Assembly: GCA_947475415.1 (NCBI GenBank)
Contig: CANJLH010000006.1
Span: 1 to 64,000 of the forward strand
From: Caulobacteraceae bacterium
GTDB lineage: Bacteria > Pseudomonadota > Alphaproteobacteria > Caulobacterales > Caulobacteraceae
DNA length: 64,000 nucleotides
Reading direction: 5' to 3'
The translations under genes and the position numbers were made by a program. The notes under the pieces were generated by a model. That model was not told where the DNA came from, searched no databases, and worked only from the letters and a program-made list of their open reading frames with translations. Of this stretch, positions 26,384-35,680 are shown piece after piece. How positions within the stretch are numbered: position 1 is the first letter of the stretch; each line of letters begins with the position of its first letter.

Positions 26384-27157
26384 CTAGCTTCCCCGCCCGA
26401 ACCGCCGCGCCAGCCCATCGACCGCGCCCACCAGTAGGCCCACATCGGCGCCGACCGCCACGAAAAGGCAGCCCAGCTCCAGGTAGCGGTGCGCGAACGC
26501 CTCATTGCTCGTCAGGATTCCCGCCGCCTTGCCGGCGGCCCGGATGCGCCCGATGGCGTCCTCGATGGCCGCTTGAACGTCGGGATGGCCCGGATTTCCC
26601 CGATGCCCCAGAGATGCCGAGAGGTCCGACGGGCCGATGAACACCCCGTCAATCCCCTCAACGGAGGCGATCGCCTCAAGGTTCTGAAGCCCCTTGATCG
26701 TCTCCACCTGCGCCAGCAGGCAGACCTCGTCATTGGCCCAGGCCAGGTAGTCACTCTGGCGGTTCCAACGCGATACCCGGGCGCTGGAGGCGCCGACGCC
26801 GCGGATGCCTTCAGGCGGGTATCGCACCGCGCTGACCAGTTCGCGAGCCTGCGTCGCGCTCTCGACCAGGGGGATCAGGAGGGTTGAAAATCCGATGTCC
26901 AGGTATTGCTTGATCAGCCGCGTCTCGCCGAACGGCGGTCGTGCGACGGGATGCGACGGCGCGCTGCTTACCGCCTGCAGCTGGGCCAACAGGCTCGGCA
27001 CGTCATTGGGCGCATGCTCACCGTCGAACAACAGCCAGTCGAAGCCCGCGCCCGCGCAGATTTCGGCCGTGTAGGGATTTGCCAGCGCCTGCCAAAGGCC
27101 GATCTGCGGCCGCCCTTCGCACAGCGCCGCCTTGAACGGATTTACAACCACCGCCAT
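26384..27157 (-). CDS. HpcH/HpaI family aldolase
   Basis: A 257-residue class II aldolase of the HpcH/HpaI family, which splits 4-hydroxy-2-oxo acids to pyruvate and an aldehyde. Key segments are [15 protein letters not shown] (catalytic His/Asp region), [17 protein letters not shown] (metal-binding Glu) and [15 protein letters not shown]. The ATG at 27157 follows AGGGAGG and is preferred over a Met eight codons upstream. It is first in the operon with the hydratase, and divergent from the CoA ligase. Confidence 0.92.
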   Translation of the reverse strand: MAVVVNPFKAALCEGRPQIGLWQALANPYTAEICAGAGFDWLLFDGEHAPNDVPSLLAQLQAVSSAPSHPVARPPFGETRLIKQYLDIGFSTLLIPLVESATQARELVSAVRYPPEGIRGVGASSARVSRWNRQSDYLAWANDEVCLLAQVETIKGLQNLEAIASVEGIDGVFIGPSDLSASLGHRGNPGHPDVQAAIEDAIGRIRAAGKAAGILTSNEAFAHRYLELGCLFVAVGADVGLLVGAVDGLARRFGRGS

Positions 27158-27288
27158 CGACTTGGCCTCCCTCGCATGCAACCTCTAGCGACCGGGGCCG
27201 CCCCCGTGAGGTCCCTTCGCAGGTGACAGACCCCCTGCGCGGTTCGGCATAGTGTCATAAGCATCCACTCGCTCCCACTGAGGCGTCC

Positions 27289-28863
27289 ATGTTTCTCCGC
27301 GACCTGATCTGGCGTTGCGCCCGAAATTTCGGGGCCGACACCGCCTATGTGGATGCGCGGGTGACACGCACTTGGCGCCAGATGCACGAAAGGTCAGACC
27401 GGCTGGCCCAGGCGCTACAGGGACTGGGACTCGCAAAAGGCCAGGCCACGGCGATCCTTGCCCACAATCGGGTCGAGCTCGCCGAACATTGGTTCGCCTG
27501 CCTCAAGACCGGCATTGTCCGGGCTGGCGTCAACTGGCGCTATTCCCTGCGTGAAAAGCTTCACACCATCCGTGACTGTGACGCCCGTGCGATACTCATC
27601 GAGGCCGGTTGTGTCGACTCGCTGAAAGACCATCTGGACGAGCTTGCCGCCGAAGGCCGTCTGCTGATCGGCGTTGGCGACGGTCACGGCCTTGCCCTCG
27701 ACTACGAGAACCTGATCGCCCGCGCCGAGGCCGCACCGGTGATCCCTGACCTCGCCGATGGCGACGTGGCGATGCTGGGCTACACCTCCGGCACCACTGG
27801 CAATCCCAAAGGGGTGATCCTCAGCCAGAAGAACTGCGTGACGTCGGTGATCCACAACGTTCAGGTAAACGCCTACACCAAGGACGACGTGCGGATCTAT
27901 GTGACCAATCCGGCGGGCATCAACATCAACGCCATGTGCATGAACATGGTGGTGGGAATGAAGACCGTGGTGGATGACTATTCCACCGAGCGTTTCGTCG
28001 GCCAGATCGAGGAGCACAAGGTGACCACGGTCACCCTTGTGCCCACCATGCTGCGCCGCTTCATCGACGAGATCAGCCACGGCCACCACGACGTCTCATC
28101 CTTGCGCCAGGTCTGCTACGGCACCATGCCGGCGACGCCGGCCCTGATCCGCGAGGCCTACGGCGTACTCGGCTGCACCTTCCTCAACCGCTACGGGGTG
28201 TCGGAATCGACCGGCGCCATCGCCGCCCTCGACGACGATGGCCACCGCCTCGCCCTGCGCAGTGACCCGGAACTGCTGCTGTCGGTGGGCAAATCCATGC
28301 CTCACGCCGAAATCTCCATCCGCGACGATGAGGGGCGCGCAGTCCCCGACGGCGAATTGGGCACGGTATGGATCCGCGGTGATACGGTGATGCAGGGCTA
28401 TCTCAACCTGCCCAAGGAAACCGCCGAGTCCCTGTTCCCGCCCTGGCTGCGCACCGGCGACTTCGGCCGCATGGACGAGCGTGGATTCATCTTCCTGGGC
28501 GACCGCCGCAACCACATGATCGTGTCCGGTGGCTTCAACGTCTATCCCATCGTGGTGGAGAACGCCCTGGCTGAGCACCCCGCCGTAAAGGAGTCCGTGG
28601 TTGTCGGACTTGACCACCCGGAATGGGGCGAAGCCATCGGCGCCGCCGTGACCCTGCGACCGGGAATGCCCGTATCGCCGGAGGATCTGATCGCCTTCGC
28701 TCGCGAGCGGGTGTCTAAGTTCGAGGTTCCCAAGCACCTGGAGATATTCGAGGCCCTGCCCACTGGCAACACCGACAAGCTCAACAAACGAGAAGTGAAG
28801 TCGATGCTGCAAGGATCGGATAAACTGCCCTGGGCGAAGCCCGCCGCTTCGTCTTCCCATTGA
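27289..28863 (+). CDS. AMP-dependent acyl-CoA ligase, copy 1
   Basis: A 524-residue ANL-superfamily enzyme that adenylates a carboxylic acid and transfers it to CoA. The phosphate loop YTSGTTGNPKG spans 165-175; NRYGVSEST, RTGDFGRMDERGF, DRRNHMIVSGGFNVYPIVVE and the C-terminal catalytic Lys in TGNTDKLNKRE are all intact. It lies 16 bases before the Rieske alpha gene, so a CoA thioester probably enters or leaves that operon's chemistry. The acid is unknown. Confidence 0.93.
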   Translation: MFLRDLIWRCARNFGADTAYVDARVTRTWRQMHERSDRLAQALQGLGLAKGQATAILAHNRVELAEHWFACLKTGIVRAGVNWRYSLREKLHTIRDCDARAILIEAGCVDSLKDHLDELAAEGRLLIGVGDGHGLALDYENLIARAEAAPVIPDLADGDVAMLGYTSGTTGNPKGVILSQKNCVTSVIHNVQVNAYTKDDVRIYVTNPAGININAMCMNMVVGMKTVVDDYSTERFVGQIEEHKVTTVTLVPTMLRRFIDEISHGHHDVSSLRQVCYGTMPATPALIREAYGVLGCTFLNRYGVSESTGAIAALDDDGHRLALRSDPELLLSVGKSMPHAEISIRDDEGRAVPDGELGTVWIRGDTVMQGYLNLPKETAESLFPPWLRTGDFGRMDERGFIFLGDRRNHMIVSGGFNVYPIVVENALAEHPAVKESVVVGLDHPEWGEAIGAAVTLRPGMPVSPEDLIAFARERVSKFEVPKHLEIFEALPTGNTDKLNKREVKSMLQGSDKLPWAKPAASSSH

Positions 28864-28879
28864 CCGTCAGGCGCCCGCC

Positions 28880-30169
28880 ATGAACGCTCCTCTCTCAGCC
28901 ACCCCCCGCCCGATCGCCTATCCCAGTCTGGTCGAGGACCAGCGGATTCACGGCTCGGTTTACACCGATCCGGCGATCTTCGCCGATGAGATCGACCGGA
29001 TCTTTAGCCGCGGCTGGGTATTCCTGGCCCATGAAAGCGAGATCCCAAACCCCGGCGATTTCGTCACCCGCAAGCTCGGTCTGCAGTCGGTGATCGTCAC
29101 CCGTGACGCCGCCGGGGGTTTTCACAGCCTCTACAATCGATGTCCCCACCGCGGCGCGGTGGTCTGTCAGGCTGAGGCCGGCCACCGGCGCAGCCTGACC
29201 TGCCCCTATCACGGCTGGACCTTCGCCATGGATGGAGCGCTGATGGGCGTGCCGGCGCCGGGCGCCTACGAAGGACTGAGCGCGCAGCCCGCGGGCCTGG
29301 CCCCGATCGCGCGGCTGGACAGCTACGGCGGGTTCATCTTCGGAAGCCTGGGTGCTGACGGCCCGAATCTCACCACACACCTCGGTAAGGCGGTGGAGTG
29401 GATCGACCAGCTCTGCGGACTGTCACCCACCGGCCGAATCCGCCTCAGCGCCGGCTGGATGAAGCACAAGATGCGCTGTAACTGGAAAATGATCGTCGAA
29501 AATCAGGTCGACGGCTACCACGCCCCGATGGTGCATGGATCGCTCCTGGCGGCCAACGAGACCTTCGCCTCCGTACGCGACCGAAAGGATTCCTCCCCCA
29601 CCCGCGTGCATGACGTCGGGCTGGGGCATACCGACATTGACCACGCCACCGACTACCGCACCACGCCTGATCGGTTGTTCCGTTGGACCGGCGGCGTTCC
29701 CGAAGCCAAGTTGCCGAACTATGTCGCCGCCATGCGGGAGTCTTATGGCGAGGCCGACGCGCGACGCCGGCTGATCGACGGACCGCCCCATAGCATGCTG
29801 TTCCCCAACATCTCCCTCGCCGAGATGAACATCATGGTGATCCAGCCGATTTCTCCCACCGAGACTATCCATTACTCGACGCCGGTGCTGCTCGAAGGCG
29901 CCGAGGAGATGAACGCCCGCACCATGCGGCGCTGCGAAGGCGCACTTGGTCCGGCCGGATTCCTGATCGCCGACGACGCCGAGATCGCCGAACTCAATCA
30001 GCTGGGTGTCGCCAACCTCGAACCTGAGTGGATCCTGCTGAATCGGGGCCTGGCCAGCGAGGTGGTTGACGCCGAGGGCGTGCGCACCGCTGGGCTGATG
30101 GACGAGACCAGCCAGCGCGGTTTCTGGCGGCACTATCGCGACGTGATGTCCGCGGTGGGTGGAGCCTGA
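28880..30169 (+). CDS. Aromatic-ring-hydroxylating dioxygenase, alpha subunit
   Basis: A 429-residue large subunit with Rieske ligands C88-x-H90 and C108-x2-H111 (CPHRG ... CPYHGW) and the catalytic iron motif VENQVDGYHAPMVH (H214, H219, with D211 bridging to the Rieske centre of the next subunit). With the beta subunit next to it, it would form an alpha3beta3 dioxygenase that makes cis-dihydrodiols or hydroxylated products. No ferredoxin or reductase gene follows. The beta start lies 2 bases after its stop. Confidence 0.94.
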   Translation: MNAPLSATPRPIAYPSLVEDQRIHGSVYTDPAIFADEIDRIFSRGWVFLAHESEIPNPGDFVTRKLGLQSVIVTRDAAGGFHSLYNRCPHRGAVVCQAEAGHRRSLTCPYHGWTFAMDGALMGVPAPGAYEGLSAQPAGLAPIARLDSYGGFIFGSLGADGPNLTTHLGKAVEWIDQLCGLSPTGRIRLSAGWMKHKMRCNWKMIVENQVDGYHAPMVHGSLLAANETFASVRDRKDSSPTRVHDVGLGHTDIDHATDYRTTPDRLFRWTGGVPEAKLPNYVAAMRESYGEADARRRLIDGPPHSMLFPNISLAEMNIMVIQPISPTETIHYSTPVLLEGAEEMNARTMRRCEGALGPAGFLIADDAEIAELNQLGVANLEPEWILLNRGLASEVVDAEGVRTAGLMDETSQRGFWRHYRDVMSAVGGA

Positions 30170-30171
30170 GC

Positions 30172-30666
30172 ATGACCGTCCAGACGCTACAGCCTTCCGT
30201 GGCCATCGATCACGACGCCATCGCGCAGTTTCTCTATCGCGAAGCCCGGTTCGCCGATGAACACCGCTACGACGACTGGGAAGCGCTGTGGGCCGACGAA
30301 GCGCTCTACTGGGTGCCAATCGGTGAAGATCCGGACCCGGCGACCCGCATTTCCTACATCTATGACAACCGCGCCCGCCTCGCGAGCCGGATACGGCAGT
30401 TGAAGACCGGCCGTCGCCATTCCCAGGAGCCGGCATCCGGTCTGCGCCGGCTGATCTCTAATATCGAGATCGAGACCCGGGGCGAGGAGATCGTGACCCG
30501 GTCCAATTTCATCCTGGTGGAATCCCGGCGCGGTGCGCTGATCACCTGGGCCGGCCAGGCGGAACATCGACTGCGTAAGGCCGGCGGCGATTTCCGCATT
30601 TCGGCCAAGACCGTGCGGCTGGTGAACAGCGACGAGCCGATCTCCAACCTCGCCTTCCTCATCTGA
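30172..30666 (+). CDS. Aromatic-ring-hydroxylating dioxygenase, beta subunit
   Basis: A 164-residue NTF2-fold small subunit: FLYREARFADEHRYDDWEALWADEALYWVP, then YDNRARLASRIRQLKTGRRHSQEP, which is the typical beta-subunit signature, and a final sheet DFRISAKTVRLVNSDEP. It is structural for the alpha3beta3 oxygenase. GGTGGAG overlaps the end of the alpha gene and serves as ribosome-binding site. Confidence 0.92.
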   Translation: MTVQTLQPSVAIDHDAIAQFLYREARFADEHRYDDWEALWADEALYWVPIGEDPDPATRISYIYDNRARLASRIRQLKTGRRHSQEPASGLRRLISNIEIETRGEEIVTRSNFILVESRRGALITWAGQAEHRLRKAGGDFRISAKTVRLVNSDEPISNLAFLI

Positions 30667-30675
30667 GCCACCGCG

Positions 30676-31845
30676 GTGCTGAACGCCGCCATCGTCGGAC
30701 TGGGCATGGAGGGCCTGACCCGCGCGCCAACGGCGTCCGCGCGGACCCTGGCCGCACGCGCGGTGCTTGCCGCGGCGGCCGACGCCGGCCTTCAGCCACA
30801 GGAGATTGACGGCCTGCTGGTCTGCCGCAGCGGTGGCGCCAGCGAGGCGGAGCTGGGCCTTAACCTGCAACGGGCCGCGGTGCTTCCGAACCTGAAGCTC
30901 CTGCAGGTGAGCTACGCGGAGGGGGCCAGCTCCATCGCCAACATCCAGCTCGCCGCCATGGCGGTGACCCATGGTCTCGCCACCGCCGTCGCCTGCGTCT
31001 TCGCTGATGCGCCCCTTGCCAACGGAGCTTCCTCGCGGGAGGCCTTCGGACAGCGCAAGGCGGCCGAGGGTCTGGACAGCCTGCGCTACACTGCTGGCCT
31101 GTTCGGCGGAGCCGGAATTTTCGCCCTGGCCGCCAGCCGCTACATCGCTCGCTATGGCGCGACGCCTGAGCAGTTCGGCGCCGTCGCCATCGCCGCCCGC
31201 GCCTGGGCGCGGATGAACCCGAGCGCGGTGTTCCGCGAGCCGCTGACGCTGGAGACTTACCTGGCCTCGCGCTGGATCGCCGAGCCCCTACGCCTCTACG
31301 ACTGCGCCACACCGGTCAACGGCGCCATTGCGGTGATCGTCACCACCGCCGAACGCGCCGCTGACCTGGCCCGGCCGGCGGTTCACATCCTCGGCATGGG
31401 CCAGGGCCACCCTGGTGCGCCGGATCAGGCCGGGTTCGAACGCGAGATCGGCGGCGGCGGCGCAGCGGCCGGGGCCACCGCCTTCGCAATGGCCCGCATA
31501 GGTGTCGACGACGTGGACCTGTGCCAGTTCTACGACGCCTTCACCTACATCACCCTCAACACCTTGGAAGCCTACGGTTTCTGCGAACCCGGCGAAGCCG
31601 GCGGCTTTGTGGCCGATGGGCGGATCGCGCCGGGCGGCGCCTTGCCGGTGAACACCGGCGGCGGCCATCTCTCCGGCTTCTACCTGCAGGGCATGACGCC
31701 AGTTTCCGAGGCGGTGATCCAGCTGCGCGGCGACGGCGGCGAACGTCAGTGCCCGAAGACCGATATCGCCCTGGTCACCAATGAGGGCGGCCGCTTCGAC
31801 CATCACGCCTGCCTCGTGCTCAGCCCGCACATGGGCCGTCGATGA
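30676..31845 (+). CDS. Thiolase-like (SCP-x/Ltp2-type) protein without catalytic cysteine, copy 1
   Basis: A 389-residue thiolase-fold protein starting with GTG. At the position of the N-terminal thiolase Cys it reads QVSYAEGASS (77-86), so no nucleophile is present. It keeps CQFYDAFTYITLNTLE (283-298) and NTGGGHLSG (326-334), as in Ltp2-like proteins. Ltp2 of steroid side-chain catabolism is a retro-aldolase needing a DUF35 partner; here the DUF35 gene overlaps by 4 bases. A C-C cleaving aldolase role on a beta-hydroxyacyl-CoA is inferred. Confidence 0.87.
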   Translation: MLNAAIVGLGMEGLTRAPTASARTLAARAVLAAAADAGLQPQEIDGLLVCRSGGASEAELGLNLQRAAVLPNLKLLQVSYAEGASSIANIQLAAMAVTHGLATAVACVFADAPLANGASSREAFGQRKAAEGLDSLRYTAGLFGGAGIFALAASRYIARYGATPEQFGAVAIAARAWARMNPSAVFREPLTLETYLASRWIAEPLRLYDCATPVNGAIAVIVTTAERAADLARPAVHILGMGQGHPGAPDQAGFEREIGGGGAAAGATAFAMARIGVDDVDLCQFYDAFTYITLNTLEAYGFCEPGEAGGFVADGRIAPGGALPVNTGGGHLSGFYLQGMTPVSEAVIQLRGDGGERQCPKTDIALVTNEGGRFDHHACLVLSPHMGRR

Positions 31846-32249
31846 CCTCCCGCCCCCTTCCCGCGCCCGACGCACTCAGCGCCCCGTTCTTCGAAGGCCT
31901 CGCCAAAGGCCGGTTGCTGATTCAGACTTGTCGGACCTGCGGCGCGCACCAGTTGGGCTCAGAGCGTTGCCTGCGTTGCCGCAGCGAGGACCTTGACTGG
32001 ACGACGGCCGAAGGGCGCGGCCGCATTCATGCAGCCACCATCATGCACACGGTCTTCCATCCGGCCTTCGCCGGAGAAGTTCCATACGCCGTCGCCCTGG
32101 TGGAGTTAGACGAGGGACCGCGTCTGCTGGGCGGCCTGCGCGGGGTTGCCGCTGACGAAGCCCTGGTCGGCCGCCGGGTGCGTACCGTCATCGCCGAGAT
32201 CGCCCCCAACGCGTATGCGCCCGTATTCGAACCCGTCCAGGAGGATTGA
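31842..32249 (+). CDS. DUF35 / OB-fold zinc-ribbon protein, partner of the thiolase-like protein, copy 1
   Basis: A 135-residue protein with an N-terminal helix, a zinc ribbon (C30, C33, C43, C46 in TCRTCG ... CLRC) and a C-terminal OB-fold (GRGRIHAATIMHT, VPYAVALVELDEGPRLLG). DUF35 proteins bind acyl-CoA and complete the active complex of Ltp2-type aldolases. The ATGA overlap with the thiolase-like gene supports a stoichiometric complex. Confidence 0.9.
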   Translation: MTSRPLPAPDALSAPFFEGLAKGRLLIQTCRTCGAHQLGSERCLRCRSEDLDWTTAEGRGRIHAATIMHTVFHPAFAGEVPYAVALVELDEGPRLLGGLRGVAADEALVGRRVRTVIAEIAPNAYAPVFEPVQED

Positions 32250-32252
32250 CGC

Positions 32253-33203
32253 ATGGAGATCGCAGGCTTTGTCGGGATGTCGCACACACCCTCCTGGGAT
32301 TTGAGCTTTGATCACCGCGGCCCAGGCGAGCAGTTCGTCGCCGCAGTGGGTGAGGCCCGGTCCATGGTGAGAGACGTCGCCTGCGACGTGCTGGTGGTGT
32401 TCGGCCCCGACCACTTCCGCAACTTCTTCTTTGACGTCATGCCCTCCTTCTGCATTGGCTCGGGCGAGGTGCGGGGCTTCGGCGATTACAGTTCGCCCAA
32501 AGGTCCCCTGCCGGGCCATCCAGACCTCGGCCGGTTCGTGGCCTCACGGGTGATGGAGAATGGCTTCGATCCGGCGGTTTCCCTCAACATGAGCGTAGAT
32601 CACGGGGTGACGCAGGCCTACGCCGCCCTGGCCGCGGACGCTCAGGTCCGGCTGCTGCCGATCATGGTCAATTGCGCCGGCGGTCCCATGCCAAGTCTAC
32701 GCCGCTGCCACGATTTCGGCCGGGCCGTGGGCGAGGCGATCCGCGCCTTTCCCTCCGCTGGTCGGGCGCTGGTGGTGGGATCTGGCGGTCTGTCGCATTC
32801 GCCGCCCTCGGCCTCGCCCTTCGATCTGGCGGTGGCCGAGGACATGCGCGACTACGCCGTTAACGGCCGCAACCGGGCGGCGGAATTCAACGCACTGCGC
32901 GAAATGCAGTCCATCGAGCGGCGCAAACTAGGCGGGACCGGCCCGATCAATGAGGAATGGGACCGCTGGTTCCTCCAGACGCTCGCCAGCCACGACCTGG
33001 AACCAGTTTTGAATCTGAGCGCCGATGCGCTTCTTGGCGAGGCCGGCGTCGGCGGCCAGGAGGTGCGCGCCTGGATCGCGGCGATGGGCGCCTGGGGTGC
33101 GCCGGTCCAGAGTTCCACCTATGATCCGACACCCACCTGGATTACCGGCATGGGATGCGCCACCGCCGCGGCGGCGCCCGCGACAAAGAGGGAGGCCTCA
33201 TGA
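32253..33203 (+). CDS. Class III extradiol ring-cleavage dioxygenase, MhpB-like
   Basis: A 316-residue LigB-superfamily protein resembling 3-carboxyethylcatechol 2,3-dioxygenase. The N-terminal GMSHTPSW gives the first iron-ligand His (H11); FGPDHFRNFFFDVMPSFCIG and VDHGVTQAY carry further conserved His residues, and VVGSGGLSHSPP is typical of MhpB. It opens a catechol ring next to one hydroxyl, yielding a ring-fission acid for the C-C hydrolase encoded next. CAGGAGG precedes the ATG. Confidence 0.9.
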   Translation: MEIAGFVGMSHTPSWDLSFDHRGPGEQFVAAVGEARSMVRDVACDVLVVFGPDHFRNFFFDVMPSFCIGSGEVRGFGDYSSPKGPLPGHPDLGRFVASRVMENGFDPAVSLNMSVDHGVTQAYAALAADAQVRLLPIMVNCAGGPMPSLRRCHDFGRAVGEAIRAFPSAGRALVVGSGGLSHSPPSASPFDLAVAEDMRDYAVNGRNRAAEFNALREMQSIERRKLGGTGPINEEWDRWFLQTLASHDLEPVLNLSADALLGEAGVGGQEVRAWIAAMGAWGAPVQSSTYDPTPTWITGMGCATAAAAPATKREAS

Positions 33204-34069
33204 GCCAGGACCACCAACACCGCAGCATCTGGGGCCACCTGATGCGCGTGCCCTTCGAACAGGCCTGGGCCGACGCTGACGGCGTCAGCACTCGTTATGT
33301 GCGCGCAGGCCCCAAGGACGCCCCGGCGCTGATCATGCTGCACGGGACGGGCTCAAGCTGGGAATGCTTCTGCGCTACGCTGGAATCCCATTCCAAGCAC
33401 TTCAATTGCTTCGCCATTGACCTGGCCGGCAGCGGCTTTTCCGATAAGCCGGATGTCCCCTACGAAATTCCCTTCTACGTTGAACACGTCCGCGCCTTCA
33501 TGGATGCGGTCGGTGTCAGCAAAGCCTCGTTCATGGGTGTGTCCCTTGGCGCCTGGGTCACCAGCCGCTTTGTGATCACCTATCCGGAGCGGGTAGAGAA
33601 GATCACCCTGCTCGCCTCCTCAGGTCTGATCGTCAACAAGGAGACCATGGGCCGCACCATCGGCGTTCGCTCCAAAGCTGTCGACGACCCAAGCTGGGAG
33701 AACATCAAGCCGGTATTCAACTCGATCCTGTTCGCCGAGAAGGACCGCATCCCCGACCTCATCCAGCTGCGCCAGCAGATCTACCTGCAGCCCGAGATGA
33801 AGCGCGCAATGGACCACATCCTGGTGCTGCAACAGGAAGAGGTGCGCCAGCGCAACAACATCACCGAGGACGAATGGCGCACGGTTCAAAAGCCGGTTCT
33901 GATCATCCTGGCGCCTGATGATAACCCCGACTATCTGGTCACCGGCAAGCGCATCGCCGAGCTGGCGCCCAACGCTCGGACCTTTGAGATCACCGGCGTG
34001 AAGCACTGGGCGCATTTCGAAAAACCGGATGTGTTCAATCCGGTGAACCTGGAATTCTTGCGAGGCTAA
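33200..34069 (+). CDS. Alpha/beta hydrolase, MhpC/BphD-like C-C bond hydrolase
   Basis: A 289-residue alpha/beta hydrolase: oxyanion motif HGTGSSWE (48-55), nucleophile Ser115 in GVSLG, acidic residue in LAPDDNPDY and catalytic His in GVKHWAHFEKPD. Proteins of this type hydrolyse meta-cleavage ring-fission products to a 2-hydroxydienoate and an acid. It is coupled to the dioxygenase (ATGA), with GGGAGG inside the end of that gene. Its stop overlaps that of the convergent MhpA-like gene. Confidence 0.92.
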   Translation: MSQDHQHRSIWGHLMRVPFEQAWADADGVSTRYVRAGPKDAPALIMLHGTGSSWECFCATLESHSKHFNCFAIDLAGSGFSDKPDVPYEIPFYVEHVRAFMDAVGVSKASFMGVSLGAWVTSRFVITYPERVEKITLLASSGLIVNKETMGRTIGVRSKAVDDPSWENIKPVFNSILFAEKDRIPDLIQLRQQIYLQPEMKRAMDHILVLQQEEVRQRNNITEDEWRTVQKPVLIILAPDDNPDYLVTGKRIAELAPNARTFEITGVKHWAHFEKPDVFNPVNLEFLRG

Positions 34070-35667
34070 ACCACCGCGCCCAGGACTCCGCGCAGCTCCG
34101 CCGTGACCGCCTCCAGGCCGTCACGGCGGCAAACCGCGGCCACGTAGCGGTCCGGCCGCAGAACGATGATCTCGTCGTCCGGCCGCTCCAGGCGCAGGTC
34201 GCGGAAAGCGCCGTCGATGTCCACCGCGCGGTCGGCGGCGCCGGCCTCCACATCGGCGAACGGCGGGTCAATGCGGATCACCTTCGCACCCAGGTCGCGC
34301 CACCAGGCCGTCGTTTCCGCGCTCAGTTCCGCCGTCGGATCGACCTGCAGACCCAGCAAGGCGAACCACGGCCCCACCACCTCATCCAGCCGCCGCCGCA
34401 CGCCATCCATTTCCACTACCGGCTGGATGAACATACGCCCCACCAGCGGATGGCGGCGCTCGGGCGTCCCCCCCGCCAGCACGCCGCTCTGATAGCGGGG
34501 CATGGGCTTGTACTTCATCTGCAGGATATATTCCTTGCCGCCGGGGATCTGCTGCAACAGGGCGAAGGCTGCGTCGCGCGCCCGCTCGACCACCACATTG
34601 GCCGGCGCATACATCCGTCCGATCATGGTGGCGAAATCCACCATCGCACCGGCGTGGCCCCGGCGCTCCTGGTCATAGGTTTCCAGCACCGCGTCCGCGC
34701 CCTTGCCGCGACAGACCAGCGCCAGTTTCCAGGCCAGGTTGAACACGTCACGAATGCCCGAGTTCATCCCCTGGCCAAAGAATGGCGGCTGCAGATGCGC
34801 GGCGTCACCGGCCAGGAACGCCCGGCCGCGCCGAAAACTGTCGGCGATCCGCGAGTGGTGCCAATAGACTCGCGCGCGCTCCACCCTGGGCAGGGGCGTC
34901 TGACCATAGAGTGGGACTAGCCGCGCCGTGACCGCAGCCGGTTCGGATTGCGCGACTTCGTCATCGCCGGCGCTCAACTTGAATTCCCAGCGCCGCCGGC
35001 GGTGCGGCAGGGGAACCATCAACACGGGGCTCTTGGGATGGCAGTGGACTGCGGCGTATGGTCGATCCAGCTGGTCGTCCGCGACATCCACCACCAGCCA
35101 GCGGTCCGGCGCCGTGCGCCCGCCGAGCTCGATTCCGATCAGGCGCCGCACCGTGCTACGCCCACCGTCGCAGCCGACCACGTAACGGGCGCGAACCCTG
35201 GTGATGACGCCATGCGGTTCGCGCAATTCGGCTGTGACCCCATCGTCGTCCAGCGCCAGTGTCTCCAGCTCGCGGCCAAGCTGCAGCTCAACTGACCCGA
35301 ATGTTCCCAGTCCCTTGCGTAATCCCTTTTCAAGTAGCGGCTGTAGGAAGTTGTTGCGCCTTGGCCAGCCGAATGGCCGCTCGCTGGGCTTCACGTGGGC
35401 GAAGCATTTGCCGGACGAGGAATAGTACCGGATTGGCGTGTTCTGCAGCATGTCGCGCGCCAGATCCTCCGCCAGGCCCACGGCCTGAAATGCGCGCAGG
35501 GATTCGTCATCGACGCCGACGGCGCGCGGATAGTCGAGCACCTCTCTCTCCCGCTCGACCACCAGGGTGCGCACGCCGTAGAGACCTAGCAGGCAGGCCA
35601 GGGTGACGCCGACCGGCCCGGCGCCGACCACCAGCACCTTAGCGTCATATTCCTCGGGTGCGCTCAT
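34066..35667 (-). CDS. FAD-dependent aromatic hydroxylase, MhpA-like, copy 1
   Basis: A 533-residue class A flavoprotein hydroxylase. It has the dinucleotide motif VVGAGPVG (13-20), the DG motif GCDGGRSTVRR (165-175), and the second FAD motif GDAAHLQPPFFGQGMNSG (287-304), with a thioredoxin-like C-terminal third. It resembles 3-(3-hydroxyphenyl)propionate hydroxylase, which ortho-hydroxylates a phenol to the catechol used by MhpB. The ATG at 35667 follows AAGGGAAG. It is the last gene of the ligase/MFS/hydroxylase operon. Confidence 0.9.
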   Translation of the reverse strand: MSAPEEYDAKVLVVGAGPVGVTLACLLGLYGVRTLVVEREREVLDYPRAVGVDDESLRAFQAVGLAEDLARDMLQNTPIRYYSSSGKCFAHVKPSERPFGWPRRNNFLQPLLEKGLRKGLGTFGSVELQLGRELETLALDDDGVTAELREPHGVITRVRARYVVGCDGGRSTVRRLIGIELGGRTAPDRWLVVDVADDQLDRPYAAVHCHPKSPVLMVPLPHRRRRWEFKLSAGDDEVAQSEPAAVTARLVPLYGQTPLPRVERARVYWHHSRIADSFRRGRAFLAGDAAHLQPPFFGQGMNSGIRDVFNLAWKLALVCRGKGADAVLETYDQERRGHAGAMVDFATMIGRMYAPANVVVERARDAAFALLQQIPGGKEYILQMKYKPMPRYQSGVLAGGTPERRHPLVGRMFIQPVVEMDGVRRRLDEVVGPWFALLGLQVDPTAELSAETTAWWRDLGAKVIRIDPPFADVEAGAADRAVDIDGAFRDLRLERPDDEIIVLRPDRYVAAVCRRDGLEAVTAELRGVLGAVV

Positions 35668-35680
35668 TCGGCGGCTTCCC

